From contig CAJXIT010000043.1 in NCBI GenBank assembly GCA_913054055.1, forward strand, positions 1-14,934: a DNA stretch of 14,934 bases, written 5' to 3'. The notes under the pieces were generated by a model. It was not told where the DNA came from. It saw only the letters and a list, made by a program, of their open reading frames with translations, and did no database searches. Position numbers and translations under genes: made by a program. Shown here piece by piece: positions 9,017 through 14,934 of the stretch (position 1 is its first letter; the number at the start of each line of letters is the position of its first letter). This DNA is from an uncultured Thalassolituus sp. Its GTDB lineage: Bacteria; Pseudomonadota; Gammaproteobacteria; Pseudomonadales; Oceanobacteraceae.

Positions 9017-10447
9017 TTATTTAACCAACTCAAATTGACGAACATCAACAAAGTGACCAGCAATTGCAGCTGCAGCTGCCATCGCAGGGCTCACCAAGTG
9101 AGTACGACCGCCATAGCCCTGACGACCTTCAAAGTTACGGTTTGAAGTAGAAGCACAATGCTCTCCACTGCCCAATTTATCCGCATTCATGGCTAGACAC
9201 ATTGAACAACCTGGCTCGCGCCATTCAAAACCCGCTTCAGTAAAGATGGTATGCAAACCTTCTTTTTCAGCCTGCTCTTTTACCAAACCAGAACCTGGCA
9301 CAACCAAGGCTTGTTTTAGGCTATCTGCCACTTTATTACCTTTAGCAACAGCAGCCGCAGCGCGTAAATCTTCGATGCGGCTATTAGTACAAGAACCAAT
9401 AAATACACGATCCAATTCTATATCTGTAATAGCCTGACCTGCTTCTAGGCCCATATAATCGTAAGCACGCTCAAAACCGCTGCGCTCAACATCGTCTTTT
9501 GCATCTTCTAACTTAGGCACAAAACCATCAATTGTGGTTACCATTTCAGGTGACGTACCCCAAGTCACTTGAGGCGCGATATCTTCTGCTTTGATTTCAA
9601 CAATTTTATCAAATTCAGCATCTTCGTCAGAAACAAGGTCAGACCAAGCTTCTAAAGCCAACTCCCAATGATCGCCTTTTGGCGCATAAGCACGGCCTTT
9701 AACGTATTCAGCAGTTAATTCATCAAACGCCACCATACCCACACGAGCACCGGCTTCGATCGCCATGTTACACATGGTCATACGGCCTTCCATACTCATG
9801 GAACGAATGGCGCTTCCACCAAATTCCATGGCACAACCATTACCACCAGCAGTACCAATCACACCAATCACGTGCAATACAACGTCTTTACCGGTAATGC
9901 CTTCACCCAATTCACCGTCAACACGGATCAATAGGTTTTTCATTTTGCGTTGAATTAGGCACTGAGTGGCCATTACGTGTTCAACTTCAGACGTACCAAC
10001 ACCGTGAGCTAACGCAGCAAATGCTCCGTGAGTTGCCGTATGAGAATCACCGCATACAACCGTCATACCCGGCAAGGTTGCACCTTGCTCAGGGCCTACC
10101 ACATGAACGATACCCTGACGCTTATCCTGCATTTTAAATTCAACAATGCCGAACTCATCGCAGTTATCGTCCAAAGTTTTAACTTGGATTTTAGAGACTG
10201 GATCGATGATACCTTCGATACCCACATCGCGTTCAGTTTTTGTGGTTGGAACGTTATGATCCGGTGTCGCCAAGTTGGCATCCAAACGCCATGGCTTACG
10301 CCCCGCTAAACGCAGACCTTCAAATGCTTGTGGAGACGTCACTTCATGCAGCAACTGACGATCGATGTAAATTAAAGCCGTACCATCATCACGGGTTTGA
10401 ACCACGTGCTGATCCCATAATTTGTCGTATAACGTTTTTCCAGCCAT
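9017..10447 (-). CDS. leuC: 3-isopropylmalate dehydratase, large subunit
   Basis: LeuC is the aconitase-type subunit that carries the [4Fe-4S] cluster of isopropylmalate isomerase. The 476-residue length is typical. Cluster ligands are visible as Cys353 in FIGSCTNSR and Cys414 and Cys417 in PGCSMCLAM. Other aconitase-family motifs are DHNVPT at 63-68, [13 protein letters not shown] at 131-143 and [16 protein letters not shown] at 439-454. AGGAG sits 6 bases before the ATG. It is the first gene of leuCDB-asd, with a strong-looking promoter in the gap shared with the divergent LysR gene. leuA is not in the window, as in Pseudomonas, where it lies elsewhere. Confidence 0.98.
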   Translation of the reverse strand: MAGKTLYDKLWDQHVVQTRDDGTALIYIDRQLLHEVTSPQAFEGLRLAGRKPWRLDANLATPDHNVPTTKTERDVGIEGIIDPVSKIQVKTLDDNCDEFGIVEFKMQDKRQGIVHVVGPEQGATLPGMTVVCGDSHTATHGAFAALAHGVGTSEVEHVMATQCLIQRKMKNLLIRVDGELGEGITGKDVVLHVIGVIGTAGGNGCAMEFGGSAIRSMSMEGRMTMCNMAIEAGARVGMVAFDELTAEYVKGRAYAPKGDHWELALEAWSDLVSDEDAEFDKIVEIKAEDIAPQVTWGTSPEMVTTIDGFVPKLEDAKDDVERSGFERAYDYMGLEAGQAITDIELDRVFIGSCTNSRIEDLRAAAAVAKGNKVADSLKQALVVPGSGLVKEQAEKEGLHTIFTEAGFEWREPGCSMCLAMNADKLGSGEHCASTSNRNFEGRQGYGGRTHLVSPAMAAAAAIAGHFVDVRQFELVK

Positions 10448-10462
10448 TTCTCTCTCCTACCT

Positions 10463-10499
10463 GGCGACTTACTCAAAGGTAATCCCTTTAACTAGCGCC
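10463..10499 (-). promoter_or_regulatory. Nested hairpin in the leuC leader
   Basis: In the minus-strand RNA, GGCG and CGCC (10496-10499 with 10463-10466) enclose an inner stem AAAGG/CCUUU (10485-10489 with 10475-10479, 5-base loop). The inner stem extends by an A-U and a G-U pair. It ends about 16 bases before the leuC start, close to the AGGAG site. No leucine-rich leader peptide or U-run goes with it, so a classical attenuator is not supported. Confidence 0.35.
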
Positions 10500-10531
10500 T
10501 TATATTTTTAATACTTGTATCAGATGACTCA

Positions 10532-10560
10532 ATTTTACGACCCTCAAGCAAATAACTCAA
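10532..10560 (-). promoter_or_regulatory. Candidate promoter of the leuCDB-asd operon
   Basis: On the minus strand TTGAGT (10555-10560, 4 of 6) and TAAAAT (10532-10537, 5 of 6) are separated by exactly 17 bases. The predicted start near 10525 gives a leader of about 78 bases. The moderate -35 is typical of activator-dependent promoters. Confidence 0.55.
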
Positions 10561-10561
10561 A

Positions 10562-10590
10562 TTCATATTTTTTATAAATTGCATTACAAT
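10562..10590 (+). promoter_or_regulatory. Candidate promoter of the LysR gene
   Basis: TTCATA (10562-10567, 4 of 6) and TACAAT (10585-10590, 5 of 6) are 17 bases apart. The predicted start near 10597 gives a leader of about 33 bases. The -10 overlaps the inverted repeat at 10588-10610, which would fit autorepression. Confidence 0.45.
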
Positions 10591-10610
10591 ATGGAATACT
10601 AAATCATATT
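10588..10610. promoter_or_regulatory. Inverted repeat, probable LysR binding site
   Basis: AATATG (10588-10593) and CATATT (10605-10610) are perfect inverted arms with an 11-base gap. The centre is about 74 bases upstream of the predicted leuC start, close to the usual LysR-type recognition site position, and the site covers the predicted start of the LysR gene itself. Confidence 0.5.
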
Positions 10611-10629
10611 TGAGTAACGAAAAGCCAAC

Positions 10630-11532
10630 ATGGACACTCAATCACTTCAAGCTTTCTTAGCGGTAGCAGAAACGGAATCATTCTCTCAGGCAGCTCAGCG
10701 CCTACACATCACCCAGCCAGCGGTTAGCAAGCGTATTGCTATTTTAGAAGACACCCTAGATACACAGCTATTCGACCGCCTCCCCAGAAAAGCCATCCTT
10801 ACTCCGGCAGGCGAAGCACTCATGCCAAAAGCCAAGCACATAATTGCCGAGCTACTTGAAATAAAAACAGAACTGGCCAATTTAAGCGGGGATATCAGCG
10901 GTACGTTGCGAATCGGCACCAGCCACCACATTGGCCTTCACCACCTCCCCCACTTATTGAGACAATTTCACTCAGCCTATCCGCAAGTAAAACTGGCCAT
11001 GCAATTTTTGGGTTCTGAAGCAGCCTGCGAAGCGCTGGCCCAAGGGGAACTGGACATTGCGTTTGCCACACTACCACTAGAAAGCCATCCCAAGTTGGAT
11101 ATGCAGCCGGTTTGGCGCGACCCCTTGAGCTTCGTTTGCGCTCATACCCACCCTTTAGCCAAACTTAAAAAACCCAGTCTAAATGCGTTAACGCAACATG
11201 AGGCCATACTGCCAGAAGCCAACACGGTGACATTTGAAATCATTGATAATGCATTTAAAAAAGAACAGCTTTCCTTACAAACTGCCCTGCCCAGCCGTTA
11301 TCGCGAAACCATCAGTATGATGTCGAGCTACATGGAGACCATTAAGATGATGACAAGCGTGGGATTAGGGTGGGCGGTTTTACCTGAGCACATGGCCAAC
11401 GACAAAGACCTTCACAAACTTAATATGGGCCCAAAACACTTTTATCGAGAACTGGGCGTCCTACAAAGAAAAGGAAAAACCCTTGGCACTGCTGGCAAAG
11501 CATTCTTAGCCATCCTACCCAATACAAACTAA
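10630..11532 (+). CDS. LysR-family regulator, probably of the leu operon
   Basis: This is a 300-residue LysR-type transcription factor, a normal length. The N-terminal winged helix-turn-helix spans about 5-60, with SFSQAAQRLHITQPAVSKRI at 18-36 and LFDRLPRKAILTPAGEAL at 47-64. A linker helix follows, then the periplasmic-binding-protein-like effector domain from about 90 to 295, starting GTLRIGTSHH. The effector is not predictable from sequence. It is divergent from leuC with a 182-base gap that holds facing promoters and a dyad. A LysR gene next to leuC also occurs in pseudomonads, so control of leuCDB is the natural inference. The start ATG has only a poor GAAAAG upstream. The alternative is a regulator of something unlinked that merely sits here. 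Confidence 0.93.
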   Translation: MDTQSLQAFLAVAETESFSQAAQRLHITQPAVSKRIAILEDTLDTQLFDRLPRKAILTPAGEALMPKAKHIIAELLEIKTELANLSGDISGTLRIGTSHHIGLHHLPHLLRQFHSAYPQVKLAMQFLGSEAACEALAQGELDIAFATLPLESHPKLDMQPVWRDPLSFVCAHTHPLAKLKKPSLNALTQHEAILPEANTVTFEIIDNAFKKEQLSLQTALPSRYRETISMMSSYMETIKMMTSVGLGWAVLPEHMANDKDLHKLNMGPKHFYRELGVLQRKGKTLGTAGKAFLAILPNTN

Positions 11533-11540
11533 GGGATTTC

Positions 11541-11565
11541 ATAAGGGGCTACCTTATTTAATTTG
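11541..11565 (+). terminator. Weak terminator after the LysR gene
   Basis: ATAAGG (11541-11546) pairs with CCTTAT (11552-11557) across a 5-base loop, followed by TTAATTT. The stem is short and the T-run is broken, so termination may be partial. Confidence 0.35.
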
Positions 11566-11576
11566 ATCTAAAACAA
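11563..11576 (+). promoter_or_regulatory. FNR/Anr-like box of the uspE-like gene
   Basis: TTGAT-CTAA-AACAA matches the FNR/Anr consensus TTGAT-N4-ATCAA at 9 of 10 fixed positions. A candidate -10, TAAACT (11598-11603, 4 of 6), would start RNA near 11610. That puts the box centre (11569.5) at about -41, the class II activator position. Confidence 0.5.
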
Positions 11577-11635
11577 GAGATAGTCCCCACATAAGTCTAA
11601 ACTGAAAGGTAAATACTCGCCCGGAGATTTAAATC

Positions 11636-12565
11636 ATGCTTTCAATTCAAAACGTGCTGCTAATCCTAGATCAAGAACTGGATAATCAAGTAGCCATAAA
11701 GCGTGCTATGCAAATCTGCAAAGAACAAAATGCCAATCTGTTTATCACAACCTACATATACAACCACGCTTGTGAAGAGGGGTCTCTAACGGACCTTGAT
11801 CTAAGACACGACTTAAAAGCGCTTTTATTAGAGAAGTCACAACAATGGGCGGAAGACCTGATTCAAGAATACTACCTACCTAAAGACACCCCACTATCCA
11901 TTTGCTGGTGTGACCATGCTTATCAAAGCGTAATAGACAACAGCCAAGAGCACAGCTTTGACTTAGTGATTAAAGCGGCTGCCAAGCACCACAGTATTCT
12001 AGACCGCGTCATGCAACACCAAGACTGGAACCTATTAAAACTCTGTCCCGCTCCTGTTTTATTAGTCAAAGAAAAGCCAGCGTGGGAATCACGCAATTTA
12101 TTAGCATCGATCGATGCAACATCTTTAGATAATGCTCACAAAACAATTAATGAACACATCTGTGAGTTTGCTGAGCTGTTAAACACAGATAGGTTGTACG
12201 ACCTTCATCTGGCAAATAGTTACCCAATGATGTCACTGACATTGGCAAGCCTGCCAGATACCCCAATCCCTGAAGACCTTCAACAATATGTGGTTACCCA
12301 ACATGAAGATGCCTGTGACCTCATTGCGCAAAAATACAACATTCCAAGTGATCAATTGCATATACGGGAAGGAGAACCTGAAGAAGTCATAACGACGGTC
12401 GCCAGTGAAATCGATGCGGACGCCATCATAATTGGTATTTTGCCAGAAGATGGCGTGCAAAGTATCATTCTTGGTAGCACAGTGGAACATGTACTCGATG
12501 CCTGCAATTGCGACATCCTTGCCATTAAACCCCAAGACGGCGTAATCGATATTGAAGCTAATTAG
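11636..12565 (+). CDS. uspE: Tandem universal stress protein, UspE-like
   Basis: The product has 309 residues with two Usp domains (about 1-146 and 152-299), the layout and length of E. coli UspE (about 316). Usp proteins help cells survive starvation, oxidants and growth arrest; the molecular function of UspE is poorly defined. Domain 1 carries DWNLLKLCPAPVLLVKE at 130-146, close to the UspE signature. Domain 2 has DADAIIIGILP at 260-270 and LGSTVEHVLDACNCDILAIKP at 279-299. The nucleotide-loop pattern G-x2-G-x9-G-S/T is degenerate: Pro270 stands where the second Gly is expected, while Gly280-Ser281 is kept. GGAG lies 9 bases before the ATG. The gene stands alone, between a LysR gene and convergent genes. 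An FNR-like box upstream suggests low-oxygen control. Confidence 0.88.
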   Translation: MLSIQNVLLILDQELDNQVAIKRAMQICKEQNANLFITTYIYNHACEEGSLTDLDLRHDLKALLLEKSQQWAEDLIQEYYLPKDTPLSICWCDHAYQSVIDNSQEHSFDLVIKAAAKHHSILDRVMQHQDWNLLKLCPAPVLLVKEKPAWESRNLLASIDATSLDNAHKTINEHICEFAELLNTDRLYDLHLANSYPMMSLTLASLPDTPIPEDLQQYVVTQHEDACDLIAQKYNIPSDQLHIREGEPEEVITTVASEIDADAIIIGILPEDGVQSIILGSTVEHVLDACNCDILAIKPQDGVIDIEAN

Positions 12566-12570
12566 CTTCA
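12553..12570. repeat. 18-bp perfect palindrome at the uspE stop codon
   Basis: TGAAGCTAA and TTAGCTTCA are exact inverted halves with no spacer, spanning the TAG stop at 12563-12565. As RNA it would form a 7-bp stem with an AAUU loop. No T-run follows. Confidence 0.6.
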
Positions 12571-12584
12571 GCAATTATCAGATA

Positions 12585-12620
12585 CAAAAAAGCCAGTTGA
12601 TCACTCAACTGGCCCTTTAA
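12585..12620. terminator. Terminator between convergent genes
   Basis: A perfect 9-bp stem pairs GCCAGTTGA (12592-12600) with TCAACTGGC (12605-12613) over a 4-base loop. The minus strand continues TTTTTTGTATC, a good U-tract for the lipoprotein gene. The plus strand continues CCTTTAA, so it may also act weakly for the stress gene. Confidence 0.8.
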
Positions 12621-12666
12621 AAACCGTTAGCGTATTTTAGGACGGGACAAATTATTAAGCTTTCGC

Positions 12667-13773
12667 TTAATACAAACGCATCAAATAAAAGCCCACTTGA
12701 TTCCCATCGACTTCATTTCCATTTTGATCCTCAAACGTTAGCCAACTCATATAGGCTCCCAAGGCAACCCCCATTGAACCGCGGATTTCAACCACAAGTT
12801 TTGGACCAAATGTAGGTTCGTATTCCGCTGTGTTGCCAGCCCCCTTATATTCATGTCCTGCACGGGCAGTTAAACCGAAGCCCAAGCTACTCACATGATT
12901 GGATTCAACCCACAATAAATCTCCTGTCATATAGCTTTGAGAATGAGTAGAGCCTCCAGAGCCAGATAATGAATAATAACCCAACCCTAAACCCGTACGA
13001 ACACTACTGGTAGGACGCTTAGGAATTGCCCAAGAATAACCGAATGATAATGAAGGGCCACCACCCAAGGTAAGATTGGGCAAATAGTCCTCAGCAGAGG
13101 CCAAACTGTGTTCACCGCGCCCATAAGCAAGCAACCAATATGGGCCTGACATTTTTTCAATCGGCTGACTAAACCCCTCATCAGGCGTTAATAACTCCAA
13201 AGCACCTAAAGGTAAATAACTGGCAGGCTTTCGCTTAGAAAATGGGGTCACACTATAACTCCAACTGGACCCTTGATGCTGCGTTGTGTAAGACGCTTCC
13301 TCTCCATACAACTTAGGCTCAGTACGAATCACAAACCTCGCAACTTCCCTACCCAAATCTAAAGGCACTGCTGCATAACGCCCTTTTGAACTTAACTGGG
13401 TAAAACGTAATTGCGGGCGCATCACTTCAAGCAATTTGCCATCCGCTGAAAACATTTCTATTACAGGATAAAAGAAACCCTCTCCTACCTCAGTTTTTTC
13501 AATATAAGTTCTTAGTTGAACCACCATACGACCATGACCCAAAGGCAATTGATAACCCTTGTAAAATGAACGACCTGAGGACAATTCAATAACGTGATCA
13601 TCTAAATCAGGATCCCCTTGCATCCCCATAGGCATGGCCTCAAACTCATATGCTTGATCTAAAGGCGCCTGCTCCATCTCTATCATTTGTTCACGCACAG
13701 TCATTTGCGAACACGCGCTAAGTAAAGCCAAAATAAGTAAAGATAAAACAATTTTAACTACACGAAAACTCAT
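12667..13773 (-). CDS. Lipoprotein, MalM-like part plus barrel-like C-terminus
   Basis: The exact function is not recognised. With the start chosen, the product has 368 residues. The signal peptide MSFRVVKIVLSLLILALLSAC ends in a clear lipobox (LSAC, Cys21), and Ser at +2 predicts outer-membrane sorting. Residues about 60-160 (GRSFYKGYQLPL, VIEMFSADGKLLEV, VARFVIRTEPKLYGE) resemble the beta-rich MalM-type periplasmic fold, judged by eye. Residues about 232-368 show alternating strands, such as GGGPSLSFGYSW, GLGLGYYSL and LGFGLTARAGHEY. They end in the aromatic terminus VGFYLMRLY, like a small beta-barrel. The frame is open to 13791, and ATG 13786-13788 overlaps the arsH-type stop (TGATG). I prefer ATG 13771-13773 because it gives a canonical signal peptide and has GGTGA 7 bases before it. 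A small porin-like or maltose-operon accessory role is possible but unproven. Confidence 0.75.
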   Translation of the reverse strand: MSFRVVKIVLSLLILALLSACSQMTVREQMIEMEQAPLDQAYEFEAMPMGMQGDPDLDDHVIELSSGRSFYKGYQLPLGHGRMVVQLRTYIEKTEVGEGFFYPVIEMFSADGKLLEVMRPQLRFTQLSSKGRYAAVPLDLGREVARFVIRTEPKLYGEEASYTTQHQGSSWSYSVTPFSKRKPASYLPLGALELLTPDEGFSQPIEKMSGPYWLLAYGRGEHSLASAEDYLPNLTLGGGPSLSFGYSWAIPKRPTSSVRTGLGLGYYSLSGSGGSTHSQSYMTGDLLWVESNHVSSLGFGLTARAGHEYKGAGNTAEYEPTFGPKLVVEIRGSMGVALGAYMSWLTFEDQNGNEVDGNQVGFYLMRLY

Positions 13774-13787
13774 TAAAAAATCACCCA

Positions 13788-14474
13788 TCACTTAACATCC
13801 GAATTTTCGTAAGCATCTTTATTTTCACTAAACCTATGAGTTAATAGATCTGTATGATCACGCAATAAAATGGTCATTCTGAACAACTCTTCCATAACAT
13901 CCACAATACGCTCACGGTAGGCACTATCCTTCATAGTTCCATCATCATTAAATTCTTTCCAGGCCATCGCCACTGACGACTGATTAGGAATGGTAAACAT
14001 CCTCATCCAACGACCCAACATACGAAGACTATTCACTGCATTAAAAGATTGAGATCCACCACTGACTTGCATAACAGCCAATGTTCGACCTTGAGTTGGG
14101 CGCACAGATCCTAGCGATAACGGAATCCAATCTATTTGATTTTTTATAACAGACGTTAAATTGCCATGTATTTCTGGGCTACACCAAACCATACCTTCTG
14201 ACCACAGTGACAATTCATGCAACTCTTTTACTTTAGGATGCTCGTAGTTTTCACGGTCAAAAACAGGTAAATCTGCAGGGTCATACACCTTAACTTCAGC
14301 GCCAAATGACTCCAGTATGCGAACCGCTTCCAATGCTGCTTTCTTACTATACGACTCTGGGCGCAATGAACCGTATAACACCAAAATTTTAGGGGCATGA
14401 TTACTCATGGTTTTAGCGGTAAGTGCATCTACGGTTTTTGAAATGCTATGGTCAGGTATCAGTGAATCAGTCAT
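13788..14474 (-). CDS. arsH: ArsH-type NADPH-dependent FMN reductase
   Basis: ArsH proteins are flavodoxin-fold FMN enzymes that use NADPH. Studied members oxidise trivalent organoarsenicals or reduce quinones, azo dyes or oxygen. The product has 228 residues from ATG 14472-14474, a normal length. Family motifs are strong: [14 protein letters not shown] at 30-43 (FMN phosphate loop), [12 protein letters not shown] at 86-97, [18 protein letters not shown] at 99-116, [20 protein letters not shown] at 125-144 and [13 protein letters not shown] at 155-167. An upstream in-frame GTG (14487-14489) has AGG with no spacing, so ATG is likelier. No arsR, arsB or arsC homologue lies in the window. The stop overlaps by one base an in-frame ATG of the lipoprotein gene, suggesting one transcript. 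Whether it serves arsenic or general redox defence cannot be told from sequence. Confidence 0.92.
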   Translation of the reverse strand: MTDSLIPDHSISKTVDALTAKTMSNHAPKILVLYGSLRPESYSKKAALEAVRILESFGAEVKVYDPADLPVFDRENYEHPKVKELHELSLWSEGMVWCSPEIHGNLTSVIKNQIDWIPLSLGSVRPTQGRTLAVMQVSGGSQSFNAVNSLRMLGRWMRMFTIPNQSSVAMAWKEFNDDGTMKDSAYRERIVDVMEELFRMTILLRDHTDLLTHRFSENKDAYENSDVK

Positions 14475-14542
14475 ATTGAGTTTAAACACCTATAATTCGT
14501 CAAAATAAATACAAAAATTAGCGCTATGATAACCAGTAACCC

Positions 14543-14567
14543 ACAAAAAAGCCCGCATTGCGGGCTT
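14543..14567 (-). terminator. Intrinsic terminator of the right-edge gene
   Basis: AAGCCCGCA (14549-14557) pairs with TGCGGGCTT (14559-14567) as a GC-rich hairpin. The minus strand then reads TTTTTTGTGG. It lies 28 bases after the stop of the right-edge gene and should separate it from arsH. Confidence 0.88.
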
Positions 14568-14594
14568 AGATACAGCAAAATCATCCCTTAACAA

Positions 14595-14934
14595 TCAATT
14601 TAAAAGATTAATCGGCGAAATTTCATTTTGCTTTTCAAATCGGCTCATAACCAAAGCCACTTGTGACTGCCACTTATGATATTGAAAGGACAATAACTGC
14701 AACAATTGAGATACATATTCAGCGACCTCTTCTATCGTCATGTCGGTTGAGTCTTGAGGCAAATCCCCCAATTTAATATCAAAGTATTTCAACAAGTGAA
14801 TTTTACGTCGATTCAACACCACATTCACAGGCTTATCCTTAAGCTGCTTTCGCAACTCTTGTAATACTCGCCAAACCTGTTGCTTTTCTGACACACCTGC
14901 TTGCAATATTTTGGTACTCACACCGTTATGTAAG
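14595..14934 (-). CDS. Unrecognised protein, frame open to the window edge
   Basis: I do not recognise this family. The visible part has about 112 residues. The frame has no stop codon between 14922 and the right edge, so the N-terminus may lie outside the window. GTG 14919-14921 (VSTKILQAG) is the only candidate start seen, and it has no Shine-Dalgarno site. The sequence is mostly helical-looking and soluble. It has a basic stretch at about 27-47 (LRKQLKDKPVNVVLNRRKIHL, counting from that GTG less two residues at the start) and an amphipathic segment TIEEVAEYVSQLLQLLSFQY further on. No signal peptide, membrane segment or known catalytic motif is seen. A good terminator follows, so it is probably a real gene or the 3' end of one. 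It is read in the same direction as arsH but is separated from it by that terminator. Confidence 0.6.
   Translation of the reverse strand, partial: LHNGVSTKILQAGVSEKQQVWRVLQELRKQLKDKPVNVVLNRRKIHLLKYFDIKLGDLPQDSTDMTIEEVAEYVSQLLQLLSFQYHKWQSQVALVMSRFEKQNEISPINLLN

Noticed and set aside
10028..10309. Plus-strand frame of 93 residues opposite leuC
   Set aside because: Antisense to a highly conserved LeuC segment, with no start signal and no recognisable protein features.
10492..10566. Short minus-strand frame of 24 codons (start MNLSYLLEG) before leuC, with three Leu codons, resembling an attenuator leader peptide
   Set aside because: Its ATG lies upstream of the predicted leuC transcription start and between the -35 and the upstream dyad, it has no ribosome site, and the Leu codons are not consecutive.
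10590..10602. Strict T-N11-A LysR box
   Set aside because: T10590 and A10602 fit the bare rule but have no dyad around them; the better-supported site is the AATATG/CATATT repeat, which is not a strict T-N11-A.
12233..12574. Minus-strand frame of 113 residues opposite the uspE-like gene
   Set aside because: Lies fully inside a gene with clear Usp motifs, has no ribosome site, and its start overlaps the palindrome at the uspE stop.

Overview
The window looks like core chromosome of a moderately AT-rich gammaproteobacterium. The large FimV with a LysM domain, the order leuC-leuD-leuB-asd-fimV-truA-trpF with a divergent LysR gene beside leuC, and a UspE-type stress protein all fit the Pseudomonadales/Oceanospirillales group, probably a marine genus. 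That placement is inferred from gene content and order. No database search was possible.

Layout, left to right. Positions 1-2595 hold truA-trpF-trpB, read leftward and tightly packed, with trpB cut by the left edge. They encode a tRNA pseudouridine synthase and two tryptophan-pathway enzymes. Positions 2607-2644 hold the fimV terminator. Positions 2690-5854 hold fimV, a polar scaffold protein with a very acidic, repeat-rich cytoplasmic part. Positions 6100-10447 hold the leftward operon leuC-leuD-leuB-asd, which covers two steps of leucine synthesis and the branch point to Lys/Thr/Met/DAP. A divergent LysR gene starts at 10630. The intergenic region between it and leuC holds facing promoters and an inverted repeat placed as expected for a LysR activator site. 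A rightward tandem universal stress protein gene follows at 11636, preceded by an FNR/Anr-like box.

The right end (12667-14934) is read leftward and is the least ordinary part. It has an ArsH-type flavoprotein gene with no other ars gene nearby. That gene overlaps by one base the open frame of a lipoprotein gene with a MalM-like N-terminal part and a beta-barrel-like C-terminal part. Before it lies an unrecognised reading frame that is open to the window edge.

No tRNA, rRNA, insertion sequence, CRISPR array or phage gene was seen, and no gene-free stretch exceeds 300 bases. Most of the window is housekeeping. The points most worth a second look are the ArsH/lipoprotein pair, the FNR-like site at the stress gene, the leuC/LysR control region, and the promoter that may lie on the fimV terminator. 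I found no convincing new multi-gene system.
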